64,000 nt of DNA from Teretinema zuelzerae (GCF_021021555.1 NZ_JAINWA010000001.1:868001-932000), one strand, 5' to 3'. Shown: positions 16,909-25,569, numbered from the stretch's first letter. Notes: a model not told the origin generated them from the letters alone. Translations and numbers: made by a program.

Positions 16909-17921
16909 CGGCCTCCGGCGATCAACGCAAGCATGAACGAAACCAACGATAAGAGAATGAAAAAACCGGATCGGTTCACGGTCTTCTCCGTTTGAACCAA
17001 GCGCGACGCCGTCATACCGGATGAAGAAACGCATTCCAGGACCCGCCAGGCCGAACCTGCGTCCGTCGCCGCGGCGTAGAAACTGCCCGGAGTTCCCGAG
17101 TCGGCGAGGGAACGGAGAACCCCGGAACCCAGCGTCATGTTCTCGAATCGAGGCTCTTCAGCCGATGGCAGAACGTTGATGTAAGCGCCCTCCTCGGTGC
17201 CTATCCCGATAACGGCAAGAACAACCCCGGCGCTTCGAGCGTATGCCCCGGCGGCTGCGGCTTCCGATTCCGTTCCGTCTCCGTCGCTCAGCACGATCAG
17301 AGTGCGAGACGAAGAGCTTGCGGAGGGAAAGGAATCGACGGCAACTTTCACGCCCTGTGCGATGGAAGAGCCCGGCGCGGACAGCAGAACGGGACTGAGC
17401 GAATCGAACAAAATCGAAATCGACTGATGGTCCTCGGTGAGGGGAACAGCCAATACGGATTCTCCCCGGGAAAGAACGACTCCGCAGGAAACTCCCTCCA
17501 TTTGCTGCAACAGAAGAGACGCATAACGCGATGCGTAGGCGAGTCTGTCCGGACTCAGATCCGAAGCGGTCATGCTCCGGGAAATATCCATAAGGAAGAT
17601 AACCGAAGAACCTTCCTGGCGGGTCGCGACCATAGAGACTCCCCAACGGGGCCCGGCAGCGGCGGCGACAAGAAAGAACCAGGCCAGCGAATACATGATT
17701 GAGCGGATAAAAAACCTGCGGGATGCCGATTTTTCCGAAGACTCGGGTTCTTCGGATCCTCTGCCGCTGTATACGAGCGACCCTCCCGCCGATAACCGCG
17801 AATTCTCCAGAATTCGCAAGGCCGAGCGGAACCGCTTCCATCGGGAGATCGAAACAATCCAGGCAGGAAACGGAACCGCGGCGAGAAAGAGCATTTCAGG
17901 ATTGGTAAAAAGGTTCATCAT
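16893..17921 (-). CDS. VWA-domain membrane protein (BatB-like)
   Basis: 342 residues. The ATG at 17921 overlaps the TGA of the upstream VWA gene (ATGA). Pattern: an N-terminal membrane segment (LFLAAVPFPAWIV), a second near residues 75-95, then a von Willebrand A domain with MIDAS motif DISRSM, the mid-domain Ser/Thr around SSIAQG and LIVLSDGDGTE. A final membrane segment (FFILLSLVSFMLALI) lies at the C terminus. It is the second of two paired VWA genes, as in batA-batB. Confidence 0.88.
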   Translation of the reverse strand: MMNLFTNPEMLFLAAVPFPAWIVSISRWKRFRSALRILENSRLSAGGSLVYSGRGSEEPESSEKSASRRFFIRSIMYSLAWFFLVAAAAGPRWGVSMVATRQEGSSVIFLMDISRSMTASDLSPDRLAYASRYASLLLQQMEGVSCGVVLSRGESVLAVPLTEDHQSISILFDSLSPVLLSAPGSSIAQGVKVAVDSFPSASSSSRTLIVLSDGDGTESEAAAAGAYARSAGVVLAVIGIGTEEGAYINVLPSAEEPRFENMTLGSGVLRSLADSGTPGSFYAAATDAGSAWRVLECVSSSGMTASRLVQTEKTVNRSGFFILLSLVSFMLALIAGGRWCKK

Positions 17922-18919
17922 GCGAACGCCCCCAAAATCAATCGCCGGAATATCCATGCGAGAGCCGCCGATGCAAGGGCCAGAACGGCGCAATACCGGT
18001 CGAGCGGCTCCTCAAGGGTGCGGGACCAGGAAGCTTTCGACGGAGCAAGGGCGGATCCGATCGAAGCGAAGGCGGCGTCGAGCGCGGCAGTGTCCGAAAC
18101 GGAAAAGTATTTTCCGTTTCCGCGCGCGGCAATGTCTTTAAGCGCGGATTCGTCGAAACGGGAATCGAGAAAGCCGGAATAATGCTTGCCGCTTGCAGGG
18201 TCGTCGTACTCGAGAGGAACCTGCCCGTTTGTTCCGATGCCGACGACGAAAAACGAAATAGATTCCGAAACAAAGAGCGACGCCGAGGTGCGAGGATTGA
18301 TCTCGCCGGTATTATTTTCTCCGTCGGTGAACAGAATCACCGAAGCGGCGCCCGCTCTATAGCTTTGAAGATGGGCGGCCGCGACCGCAAGGCCGAGGCC
18401 CAGGGCCGTTCCGTCTCCCATTTCCCCTATCCGCAGGCTGTCGAGCCTTCGGCGGAACGAGACGTGATCGGAGGTGGGGGGAATCAGCAGAGCGGCTTCC
18501 GAACCCAATGCCGCGAGGCCGAAGGAAAAGCCGGGACGTTCCAGAACAAATTCATGAATCCGTCTCCGGGCGACATCGAGCCGCGAATCATCGGACAAAT
18601 CGCGGGCAGCCATCGAAGGGCTGACATCGACTACGAAAATTGCCGCGTTCCTGGGTCCTGAATACACCGCTTCCTGTTTGAAGCGAACCGGGCCTGCTAA
18701 GGCCAGAACCGCAAAGAAAAACGCCGCCGCGATAGACGCAAACGATATCCGGTCGATGAATGAACGCAACGGCGATTTCCAGGAAAACGGAGGCGCGTTC
18801 CAATCGCCGAGCGTCAAAGAAAAGAAGAAGGGCCGAATGACGCGCATTCTTCGCAACAGAAAGTACGCAGGCAAACAGGCGAGAAGGAGAAGAGCCGCCG
18901 GATTTGAAAAGCTATACAC
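17918..18919 (-). CDS. VWA-domain membrane protein (BatA-like)
   Basis: 333 residues, GTG start at 18919 with AAGGAGG just upstream, overlapping the preceding gene by 8 bases. Two membrane segments precede the VWA domain, whose MIDAS is intact: DVSPSM, then GDGTALG and VILFTDGENNTG. A C-terminal hydrophobic helix (AVLALASAALAWIF) follows. This is the standard BatA topology, a periplasmic VWA domain held by flanking helices. It likely forms a complex with the BatB, C and D products encoded downstream. Confidence 0.9.
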   Translation of the reverse strand: MYSFSNPAALLLLACLPAYFLLRRMRVIRPFFFSLTLGDWNAPPFSWKSPLRSFIDRISFASIAAAFFFAVLALAGPVRFKQEAVYSGPRNAAIFVVDVSPSMAARDLSDDSRLDVARRRIHEFVLERPGFSFGLAALGSEAALLIPPTSDHVSFRRRLDSLRIGEMGDGTALGLGLAVAAAHLQSYRAGAASVILFTDGENNTGEINPRTSASLFVSESISFFVVGIGTNGQVPLEYDDPASGKHYSGFLDSRFDESALKDIAARGNGKYFSVSDTAALDAAFASIGSALAPSKASWSRTLEEPLDRYCAVLALASAALAWIFRRLILGAFA

Positions 18920-19793
18920 CGGAAACCTCCTTCTCCCGAACCGAGCGGATCATAGCTTCGACCGTATCGGCGCGGTAGTCTTCTTCGGGATTGCCGAAAC
19001 GCCGAAGGTCGGTCTCGGATAAAATAGAGGCCGCGTTCGAAAACCAGGGATCGTCGTCCCCCCCTGTCTGAAGCCTGATTTCCGGAGTAGAGAGGGAGTC
19101 GAAGGCGGACTCGCTGCATCCGGACTGGACGGCCAGGAATCGGCGGAATAATCGCGCAGCCGCGGCGAACCAGAGGCCTCTCGGCTGCGTTCTGATTTTT
19201 CGTTCCAGAGCGCGAAGCCCCTTCAAAGTCTGTCTTTTATTTCGCGCTCGTCGTCTCGCGCCGGAGGATTGCGCGAATCGGGGAAGCGCTTTACCGAATA
19301 GAAGATACGCCGCCAGAGCCGTCGTTAACGCGGCCGCGGCCGCGGCGTATAACATCCACACCGTGCCGGGATAGAGTTTCGGAGGACGTGCGGGAAAGGG
19401 GGGAATCCCCGGCGATTTCTCCAATAAAGAAGAAACAGTTACCGCAGGAACAGGAAGAAGCGCTCCGCCCAGATTGATGGCGGGAAACTCCAGATCTCCG
19501 GGCGTCCAGGGAACGAATCTGATCTCGACAAACAGCTTTCCGTCGGCCTTTCTGCAACGGACCGCCTTGACGGAGACCGCATCGGAGTCCGGCAAATCGG
19601 ATGCCGAAATCTCATACGCGCCGTCGCTGAAGCGGGATGCGAAAGAGCCTGAATCGGAATAAGAGACCAGTGCTTCGTCTCCGATGTAAATTTCCCGGGG
19701 AACGAGCGAAACGTCTTCAAGAGAAAACAGAAATCCCGGACACAGAAAACAGAAAAGGCAAAAAACGCCGCTGGCTTTTTGTCGAGCGCTCAT
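18912..19793 (-). CDS. Bat-operon membrane protein of unknown function
   Basis: 293 residues from the ATG at 19793, which overlaps the DUF58 stop codon (ATGA). Signal peptide (VFCLFCFLCPGFLFS), a beta-rich extracytoplasmic part of ~130 residues (ending in VPWTPGDLEFPAINLGG, resembling BatD-type strands), one membrane segment near residues 155-175, then a basic cytosolic tail with helices. Position between DUF58 and BatA matches the small DUF4381-like or partial BatD proteins of other Bat operons. I do not recognise the family with confidence. Confidence 0.65.
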   Translation of the reverse strand: MSARQKASGVFCLFCFLCPGFLFSLEDVSLVPREIYIGDEALVSYSDSGSFASRFSDGAYEISASDLPDSDAVSVKAVRCRKADGKLFVEIRFVPWTPGDLEFPAINLGGALLPVPAVTVSSLLEKSPGIPPFPARPPKLYPGTVWMLYAAAAAALTTALAAYLLFGKALPRFAQSSGARRRARNKRQTLKGLRALERKIRTQPRGLWFAAAARLFRRFLAVQSGCSESAFDSLSTPEIRLQTGGDDDPWFSNAASILSETDLRRFGNPEEDYRADTVEAMIRSVREKEVSGV

Positions 19794-20674
19794 ACCGGAT
19801 CTCCTCTCGTACGCCTTCCGGAAAAGAAGCTGGAAAGCACCCGGACGGAATCCTCTTCTACTGATACGCACAGCGGAGAGGCTCCCCGCTTCAGGCAAAT
19901 TCTCTCCCAGCGCTGCACCGACTCGGCGTTTTCCTTCTCCCATGCAGCGGCGAAAACAGGAGACCCGGTGGGCAGCGACGCGCGCAAGCCGCTCTCGGGA
20001 TCCTGAAAAGGAAGATAGCCGGCGGAAGGCAGGGCCGAGTCCGACGGCGCTGTTATTCTGACGGCGACGACGTCGTGGCGGCGGGACAGGACGCCCAGGG
20101 GACGCTCGTATTCCGAGGTTCTAAAGTCTGAAACGATTATCACCATCGAGCGGGAGCGGAGAATTCGCGAACACCCGGCTATCGCGCCCCCGAGGGCCGA
20201 TCCTTCGCGTTCGCACGCATGGTGTTCAAGCGAAGCGAGAATCGTCAATATTCTGTCTTTTCCGCCGGCCGGAGACAGGGGGACTCCCGGCTCGCCGTCG
20301 AAAACGACGAGGCCGACCGGGCTGGAATTCAATTCCGCCGCGAAGGCAAGCAGAGCCGCGACTTCCTGAGCCTTAGCCCAACGGGAACACGTTCGCGAAC
20401 CCGTCTGCATCGAAAGAGATCCGTCGACGATGAGGAACACCGACATTTCCCGCTCTTCGCGGTACTGCTTTACGAAGGCCTTTCCGGTCCGGGCCGTAAC
20501 GTTCCAATCGATCGAGCGGATGTCGTCGCCGCGCTCATACTCGCGCACGCTGTCGAATTCGATGCCCTGTCCCCGAAAGCAGGAGCGGAAGCTACCCGTC
20601 TTCATTCCTTCGGAAATAGACCGCGCGGATAATTTGAGAAATCGGGCTTGTTCGGCTAAACCGGTTGTATTCAT
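19790..20674 (-). CDS. DUF58-family protein
   Basis: 294 residues. DUF58 signatures are present: GxGIEFDSVREYERGDDIRSIDW split over the GQGIEFDSVREY and GDDIRSIDWNVTART stretches, followed by KQYREERE and a VWA-like core (FLIVDGSLSMQTG). DUF58 proteins are nearly always encoded beside a MoxR ATPase and probably deliver clients or chaperone the VWA proteins. It starts 13 bases after moxR and overlaps the next gene. Confidence 0.93.
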   Translation of the reverse strand: MNTTGLAEQARFLKLSARSISEGMKTGSFRSCFRGQGIEFDSVREYERGDDIRSIDWNVTARTGKAFVKQYREEREMSVFLIVDGSLSMQTGSRTCSRWAKAQEVAALLAFAAELNSSPVGLVVFDGEPGVPLSPAGGKDRILTILASLEHHACEREGSALGGAIAGCSRILRSRSMVIIVSDFRTSEYERPLGVLSRRHDVVAVRITAPSDSALPSAGYLPFQDPESGLRASLPTGSPVFAAAWEKENAESVQRWERICLKRGASPLCVSVEEDSVRVLSSFFSGRRTRGDPV

Positions 20675-20687
20675 GATTCAGCGCGCG

Positions 20688-21704
20688 TCAGGGTATGGAA
20701 ACCAGAGACAAAATCCTGGCGACGATATCGTCCGAGGACAAGCCGTCTGATCCCGCCTCGTACGAAAGAACGAGCCGATGGCGAAGCACCGCGGGCGCGA
20801 CTGCCTTCACGTCCTCGGGAAGCACAAAATCGCGTCCTTCGAATAAAGCTCGTATTTTTGCGCAAGAATGAAGCGCGATGCTCGCCCGGGGAGAAGCTCC
20901 GAACGAAATATACTTTTGATAATCGTCCCGGACTTTCCGTTCCTTGCGCCCTTCGGGAGAAGGGCGGGTCGCGGCGACCAGCGAAACGATGTACTGAACG
21001 ATAGATTCATCGCACCGGACGGAATCGGCATCCTTTCGGATGCTATACAGGGCTTCCGGTGCGAAAACCGGATCAACGCGCGTTTTCTTCGCATCGGAGG
21101 CATTCTGAAGAGCCCCGGAAGCGGAAGCCGTCACTATGCGGGCTTCCTCCGCGAGAGTGGGATACGGCACCTGCAGCTTCAGCAGAAACCGGTCGAGCTC
21201 AGCCTCAGGCAGGGGATAGGTGCCTTCCTGTTCAATGGGGTTCTGCGTCGCCAACACAAAGAAAGGCCGGGGAAGAATATGAGAAGACTCGCCGATCGTT
21301 ACCTGGCCTTCGGCCATCGCTTCCAAAAGAGCGGACTGGACCTTAGCGGGCGCGCGGTTTATTTCATCCGCCAATACGAGGTTCGCGAAAACCGGCCCTT
21401 TTCGGACTGAAAAGCCTCCGGAAGAGCCTTCATAAACAAGCGTTCCGATCAAATCGGCCGGCAAAAGATCGGGAGTGAACTGAATGCGCTTGAATGTCAA
21501 ACCGGAAAGCTCTGCGAAGGTTTTCACCGCAAGGGTTTTAGCCAAACCGGGAACGCCTTCGAGCAGCACGTGCCCGCCGGCTATCCAGGCGGTGATGATT
21601 CCGTCGACCAGCGAATTCTGCCCGATTATCCGTTCAGCCATGCGCTCCCGCACCGCGTTTATTACCGCAAGGCTTTGCTCGAACTTTTTGCCTTCTTCCT
21701 TCAT
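20688..21704 (-). CDS. MoxR-family AAA+ ATPase
   Basis: 338 residues, ATG with GGAG 10 bases upstream. Walker A GVPGLAKT, Walker B LVLADEINRAP, sensor region FVLATQNPIEQEGTYPLPEAELDRF, and a C-terminal lid (ASPRASIAL). MoxR ATPases act as chaperones that activate VWA-containing complexes using ATP. It is the first gene of the eight- to nine-gene minus-strand operon running to the Smr or DnaJ-domain gene. Confidence 0.95.
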   Translation of the reverse strand: MKEEGKKFEQSLAVINAVRERMAERIIGQNSLVDGIITAWIAGGHVLLEGVPGLAKTLAVKTFAELSGLTFKRIQFTPDLLPADLIGTLVYEGSSGGFSVRKGPVFANLVLADEINRAPAKVQSALLEAMAEGQVTIGESSHILPRPFFVLATQNPIEQEGTYPLPEAELDRFLLKLQVPYPTLAEEARIVTASASGALQNASDAKKTRVDPVFAPEALYSIRKDADSVRCDESIVQYIVSLVAATRPSPEGRKERKVRDDYQKYISFGASPRASIALHSCAKIRALFEGRDFVLPEDVKAVAPAVLRHRLVLSYEAGSDGLSSDDIVARILSLVSIP

Positions 21705-21762
21705 TTATCTTCGCTCCGTATAAAAACTGTATATTTTTTCATTTTACGCGGGTTAGCTGACA

Positions 21763-21792
21763 TTGACAACCGGCAACCCGGCATTGTATACG
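21763..21792 (+). promoter_or_regulatory. Leaderless-type promoter of the aminotransferase gene
   Basis: Consensus TTGACA at 21763-21768, an 18-base spacer, then TATACG at 21787-21792. The ATG at 21799 is 7 bases past the -10 box, so transcription should start at or next to the start codon. Confidence 0.65.
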
Positions 21793-21798
21793 ATAGAT

Positions 21799-23112
21799 AT
21801 GGCACACCAACAACACATTAACCCTCTCGCAGATGAACTGAATTCGGTCCTGGCGCCCTGCATAGCCGGACGACTTCTTTCCGACCTCGGAAACCGCCTG
21901 TATTTCCCCAAGGGAATTATCGCACAGAGCGGAGAAGCCAAACAATTCGGCAAAACTGCCAACGCAACGATCGGAATGGCCGTAAAAGACGGAAAACCGG
22001 TCATGCTTTCGGCGCTGAAAGACCAGCTTCCCGGCCTTTCTCCGGCTGAAGCGGTTGCATACCCTCCCACAGCGGGTAATGAAGACTTGCGCAAGCTCTG
22101 GCTCGACGCCATCAAACAAAAAAACCCCTCCCTGGGTAACGCGAAAATTACCCTTCCCGTCCTGGTGCCCGGACTCACAGCGGGGATATCCTATCTCTCG
22201 GATCTTTTTCTCGACGATAAATCGGTGCTGCTCACCGGAGACCCCGCATGGGACAACTATGTGCTCATCGTCGAAGCCCGCAGAAACTCTAAACTCGTCG
22301 GTTTTTCTCTTTTCAACGAAACAGGCTTCAACGTGGAAAGCTTCCGCGCGGCCGTGCAAGAACAGGCGAAACTCGGCTCGGTCAGAATGCTTCTCAATTT
22401 CCCCCAGAATCCCTCGGGCTACACTCCAACCAAAGAAGAAGCCCGGGCGATCGTCCAGGTGATCACCGAGACGGCCGAGAAGGGAACCGACGTGCTGGTA
22501 TGGTGCGACGACGCCTACTTCGGTCTCGATTACGAGGATTCAATTGAAGTCGAATCTTTGTTCGCCCGTCTGGCGAACGCCCATGAACGCATTCTCGCGG
22601 TGAAAATAGACGGTCCCACCAAAGAAGACTACGTGTGGGGCCTGAGAACGGGGTTCCTGACATTCGGTTCCAAGGGGATGACGGACGCTCAATACGATGC
22701 TCTCATTAAAAAACTGATGGGAGCCATCCGATCCTCCGTTTCCTGCGCCGCGGCTCCCTCTCAATCGCTCATGCTGAAGGTGCTGGCGGATCCGCGGACC
22801 GAAGGCGAAAAGCTCGAGTTCCGGAAAATGCTGGAAGAACGGTACGCCGTCGTGCGCGCCTTCATAGACAGCCACAAGAACCATCCGGTTCTCTCGGCTC
22901 TGCCCTTCAACTCGGGCTATTTCATGAGCATGAAGTGCTCCGGCGTTCCCGCCGAGGAACTGAGGCTCAAGCTGCTTCACGAACATGGAATCGGCACGAT
23001 TGCCATCGATCCGACCCACCTTCGCGTCGCGTTCTCTTCCGTAGATACCGGAAAACTCGAAAGCGTGTTCCAGACGATCTTCGACGTAGCCGAAAAGATG
23101 CTCTCGAAGTAA
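21799..23112 (+). CDS. Class I/II PLP aminotransferase
   Basis: 437 residues from the ATG at 21799. A TTG 36 bases upstream in frame is part of the -35 box and is rejected. Fold type I signs: YPPTAGNEDLRKLWLDAI, NFPQNPSGYTPTKEEA (the NPxG motif), DDAYFGLDYED (Asp and Tyr over the cofactor), and VKIDGPTKEDYVWGLRTGF, which contains the likely PLP lysine and the substrate arginine. Typical of aspartate/aromatic aminotransferases. The substrate is not assignable. It has no Shine-Dalgarno sequence and is followed by a strong terminator. Confidence 0.88.
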   Translation: MAHQQHINPLADELNSVLAPCIAGRLLSDLGNRLYFPKGIIAQSGEAKQFGKTANATIGMAVKDGKPVMLSALKDQLPGLSPAEAVAYPPTAGNEDLRKLWLDAIKQKNPSLGNAKITLPVLVPGLTAGISYLSDLFLDDKSVLLTGDPAWDNYVLIVEARRNSKLVGFSLFNETGFNVESFRAAVQEQAKLGSVRMLLNFPQNPSGYTPTKEEARAIVQVITETAEKGTDVLVWCDDAYFGLDYEDSIEVESLFARLANAHERILAVKIDGPTKEDYVWGLRTGFLTFGSKGMTDAQYDALIKKLMGAIRSSVSCAAAPSQSLMLKVLADPRTEGEKLEFRKMLEERYAVVRAFIDSHKNHPVLSALPFNSGYFMSMKCSGVPAEELRLKLLHEHGIGTIAIDPTHLRVAFSSVDTGKLESVFQTIFDVAEKMLSK

Positions 23113-23150
23113 CGGCTCGCCGACGCTTGCCGTGATGCCCTGAAAATAAT

Positions 23151-23187
23151 AAGCCCGCCGAATCATGAGATTCGGCGGGCTTTTTTT
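23151..23187. terminator. Terminator after the aminotransferase
   Basis: AAGCCCGCCGAATC pairs with GATTCGGCGGGCTT around ATGA and is followed by seven Ts. The stem can also stop transcripts arriving from the minus-strand gene to the right. Confidence 0.92.
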
Positions 23188-23205
23188 GTATTCACGTTTC
23201 TATTT

Positions 23206-23685
23206 TCAGCGTTCGGCCAGATATCGGTCTATTTCCGAGAGATTCGGAAAATCGCGCCACACGGCTTTTGCTTTGCCGTTATCGGCCTCGTCGCGCGAAC
23301 GAACGACAACCAGCAAGTCCCGGACGCACTCGGCCAGAACCCGCACGTTCGCCGCGAAGTTGTTCAAGGCCATATCGCGGTACACCTTGTTCGAATCATG
23401 TCCCGACGCGGAAGGCCCCAGGTTGCGTATATTCGGAAGGATCTCTGAACGAACCAGAAAAATGAACCGGGCCATGGCGTGAAGCTCGGGATAGAGCTCG
23501 TCCAAATGTATCCCTTGCGATATGACCGACTCGGGCTGTTCGGTCAGGTCGGCGATCCGTCTGGCCAATTCGTCGTTAGCGAAAATGCCCGCGATATAGG
23601 GCCTGAGAAAACGGGTTGATATGTTCGTATTATAATGATCGGAAAGCCGTAAAATTAGCTCCGAAATTCGGGCGTCTTTAACCAT
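23206..23685 (-). CDS. Hypothetical protein, mostly helical
   Basis: 159 residues if translation starts at the ATG at 23685, which lies 8 bases after a TATAAT box. An ATG at 23694 overlaps that box and cannot be in the message. I do not recognise the family. The sequence is soluble and helical with no signal peptide. Notable stretches are HYNTNISTRFLRPYIAGIF and NNFAANVRVLAECVRDLLV. The layout (a short helical protein with LDELYPELHAMARFIFLV) does not match a known motif. It is divergent from the solute-binding lipoprotein and the two share promoter DNA. Confidence 0.7.
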   Translation of the reverse strand: MVKDARISELILRLSDHYNTNISTRFLRPYIAGIFANDELARRIADLTEQPESVISQGIHLDELYPELHAMARFIFLVRSEILPNIRNLGPSASGHDSNKVYRDMALNNFAANVRVLAECVRDLLVVVRSRDEADNGKAKAVWRDFPNLSEIDRYLAER

Positions 23686-23692
23686 AGAATCC

Positions 23693-23722
23693 ATTATACT
23701 CCGCAAAACCCGGGATTGACAA
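23693..23722 (-). promoter_or_regulatory. Leaderless-type promoter, minus strand
   Basis: Read on the minus strand: TTGTCA (23722-23717), an 18-base spacer and a perfect TATAAT (23698-23693). The start codon at 23685 is 8 bases past the -10 box. The -35 box overlaps that of the divergent plus-strand promoter. Confidence 0.7.
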
Positions 23723-23744
23723 CTCTGACGGCTCTCCTTAGAGT
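23716..23744 (+). promoter_or_regulatory. Leaderless-type promoter, plus strand
   Basis: TTGACA at 23716-23721, a 17-base spacer and TAGAGT at 23739-23744. The ATG at 23751 is 7 bases past the -10 box and has no Shine-Dalgarno sequence. Confidence 0.65.
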
Positions 23745-23750
23745 ACCTGT

Positions 23751-25016
23751 ATGATTCGCACACGACGCTTTCGACTCATCGGCGCTCTTTCCGTCCTGGC
23801 TCAGAGCATGCTTCTGATCTCCTGCAATCCGCAAACAGAAAACTCCGCGGTCCTGTGGACCAATCAGGATTCGTTTGCCTCCTACGTCGAACTATTCAAC
23901 ACCTCTCAAAACAAACATACCATAATTCTCGAATACAAAGCGAATCCGGCAGAGGCGATACTTACTTCGAAAGAACAGCCCGACATCGTCATCGGCCCCT
24001 GGCTAAAAGGAGAAAAAACCCGTACGAAGCTCGTCTCGGTCGATTATCTTTTCGACGAACTTAAAATCTCGGGGAAACTATTCTATAAACCGTTGCTGGA
24101 CCTCGGCCATATTAATGGAAGACAATATCTGCTTCCGGTAAGCTTCAATCTTCCGGCTGTGATATTCTCGCCTGAACACAGGGAGCTCATCCCCGGCGAT
24201 TTTTCTCTTTCGATAGAACAGATCCGCGAAATCGGTAAAACCTGGAACCAGAAAAACGATAGAACCTATACGCGCATGGGTTTTTCCCCCCGCTGGAATC
24301 CCGACTTTCTGTACCTTACGGCAAAGTTATTCGACGCCCGCTTTGAAGAATCAAACACACTGTTCACCTACAACGCGCAGGCATTGGAAACAGGGCTCAA
24401 ATGGATACGGTCATGGAGCACCGAGGTAAACGAATCGATTCAGGCGGAAGACGATTTCGCTTTCAAGTATCTCTACGATCCCCCCTACAAGCTGGTAACC
24501 GGATCGAGAAACCTCTTCTCGTACATGTCGAGCGAAGATCTCTTGGCGATGCCCCAGGACAAGCTTCAGAACATCGATTTCCGCTGGATCACCAAAAGCA
24601 GCATGACTCCGATCAACGATGAAATCATGTACGCGGCGATTTGCAGAAAGGCGCAGAACACGGAAGCCGCGGAAGCATTTTTAACGTGGTTTTTCACCGA
24701 AAGAACTCAAAAGGAATTATTGGAACGATCGAGGAATCTCGGGGAAATGGAACGTTCCTTCGGCATCTCGGGCGGGTTCTCGGCTCTCAGATCGGTTAAT
24801 GAAAAGGTGTTTCCGCTCTTTTATCCGTCAATCCTCGGGCACCTGCCGCCCGCCGAGTCTCTCGCAGTCCCCCGCATTCTTCCGAACAACTGGATCATGC
24901 TGAAGGAAAAGATAGTCATGCCCTGGCTCGTAGACGCGGCCGGTACGCCCGCGCAGCATTCGAATACGGTAAAATCTATGGAAGCGCGGCTGGTGGATTG
25001 GCAAAAAACGCGCTAA
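23751..25016 (+). CDS. Orphan extracellular solute-binding lipoprotein
   Basis: 421 residues. Signal peptide with lipobox LLISCNPQ (Cys25), so anchored as a lipoprotein. The body follows the family 1 solute-binding pattern of sugar ABC transporters: VLWTNQDSFASYVELFN, PDIVIGPWL, YLLPVSFNLPAVIFSP, IEQIREIGKTW, and the hinge-crossing MYAAICRKAQNTEAAEAFLTWFFTERTQKELL. No permease or ATPase genes are adjacent, so it either serves a distant transporter or has another role. It is divergent from the gene at 23206 and followed by a small unknown gene 54 bases later. Confidence 0.82.
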   Translation: MIRTRRFRLIGALSVLAQSMLLISCNPQTENSAVLWTNQDSFASYVELFNTSQNKHTIILEYKANPAEAILTSKEQPDIVIGPWLKGEKTRTKLVSVDYLFDELKISGKLFYKPLLDLGHINGRQYLLPVSFNLPAVIFSPEHRELIPGDFSLSIEQIREIGKTWNQKNDRTYTRMGFSPRWNPDFLYLTAKLFDARFEESNTLFTYNAQALETGLKWIRSWSTEVNESIQAEDDFAFKYLYDPPYKLVTGSRNLFSYMSSEDLLAMPQDKLQNIDFRWITKSSMTPINDEIMYAAICRKAQNTEAAEAFLTWFFTERTQKELLERSRNLGEMERSFGISGGFSALRSVNEKVFPLFYPSILGHLPPAESLAVPRILPNNWIMLKEKIVMPWLVDAAGTPAQHSNTVKSMEARLVDWQKTR

Positions 25017-25070
25017 TCCCGGACGTATTACCCTCCGATACTCAAAGCAGAGAGCGGAGGAACGTCGAAA

Positions 25071-25463
25071 ATGTTTTCAAATGTCGGGCCCCTCAGGACC
25101 CTATCATACAGCCTAGTAAGCGCAGCCTCGAGCAACGGCCGCACATACATACCGGTCAAGCCGAGCCAATTCGGCTACGCCCAGTTCCAGTACGTCGCCG
25201 GCATACCCGCCGCTCCCGGTCAGCAGGGCGTTTCCGTCGACAAGCTTAAAATCCTCAATACCCTCATCGATCAACTCGTTACAATGAAACAAAGAAGCGA
25301 CGTTCCAAAAATAACCGCCCGCGGCGAAATCTCCAACGAACAGATCGACACCCTCATACACCAATATCAGGATCAGATTCATACAGCCGTTGCTATCGCC
25401 GAAAACCTCCCCTACAAGCCATCCATGCCTCAAACCGGCGCCGTAATCAACCTCAGCATCTGA
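25071..25463 (+). CDS. Hypothetical protein
   Basis: 130 residues with a GGAGG site 10 bases before the ATG. I do not recognise it. It has no signal peptide or membrane segment. The N-terminal half is Gly/Pro/Tyr-rich (SQFGYAQFQYVAGIPAAPG) and the C-terminal half is helical (VDKLKILNTLIDQLVTMKQR, then EQIDTLIHQYQDQIHTAVAI). It is probably a small structural or adaptor protein, possibly spirochaete-specific. It lies 54 bases after the lipoprotein gene and may be cotranscribed with it. Confidence 0.7.
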   Translation: MFSNVGPLRTLSYSLVSAASSNGRTYIPVKPSQFGYAQFQYVAGIPAAPGQQGVSVDKLKILNTLIDQLVTMKQRSDVPKITARGEISNEQIDTLIHQYQDQIHTAVAIAENLPYKPSMPQTGAVINLSI

Positions 25464-25512
25464 ACCCCGTCGATACCTGTCTCCGCCTATTGTCAACAGG
25501 GTCTTACATACC

Positions 25513-25541
25513 TTGAATAAAACTCCCAAATCCGTTACATT
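25513..25541 (+). promoter_or_regulatory. Putative pckG promoter
   Basis: TTGAAT at 25513-25518, a 17-base spacer and TACATT at 25536-25541. It gives a leader of about 45 nt containing a short hairpin at 25552-25569. Confidence 0.5.
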
Positions 25542-25551
25542 TTTACCGATT

Positions 25552-25569
25552 AGAAGACTTTAGTCTTCT
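25552..25569 (+). repeat. Hairpin in the pckG leader
   Basis: AGAAGACT TT AGTCTTCT, a perfect 8-bp inverted repeat between the promoter and the AAGGAG site. No T-run follows, so it is not a terminator. It could stabilise the message or bind a regulator. Confidence 0.5.

Noticed and set aside
21763-21798. Upstream TTG start of the aminotransferase
   Set aside because: The TTG is the first half of a consensus -35 box, so it cannot be in the transcript from that promoter. The family N terminus fits the ATG at 21799.
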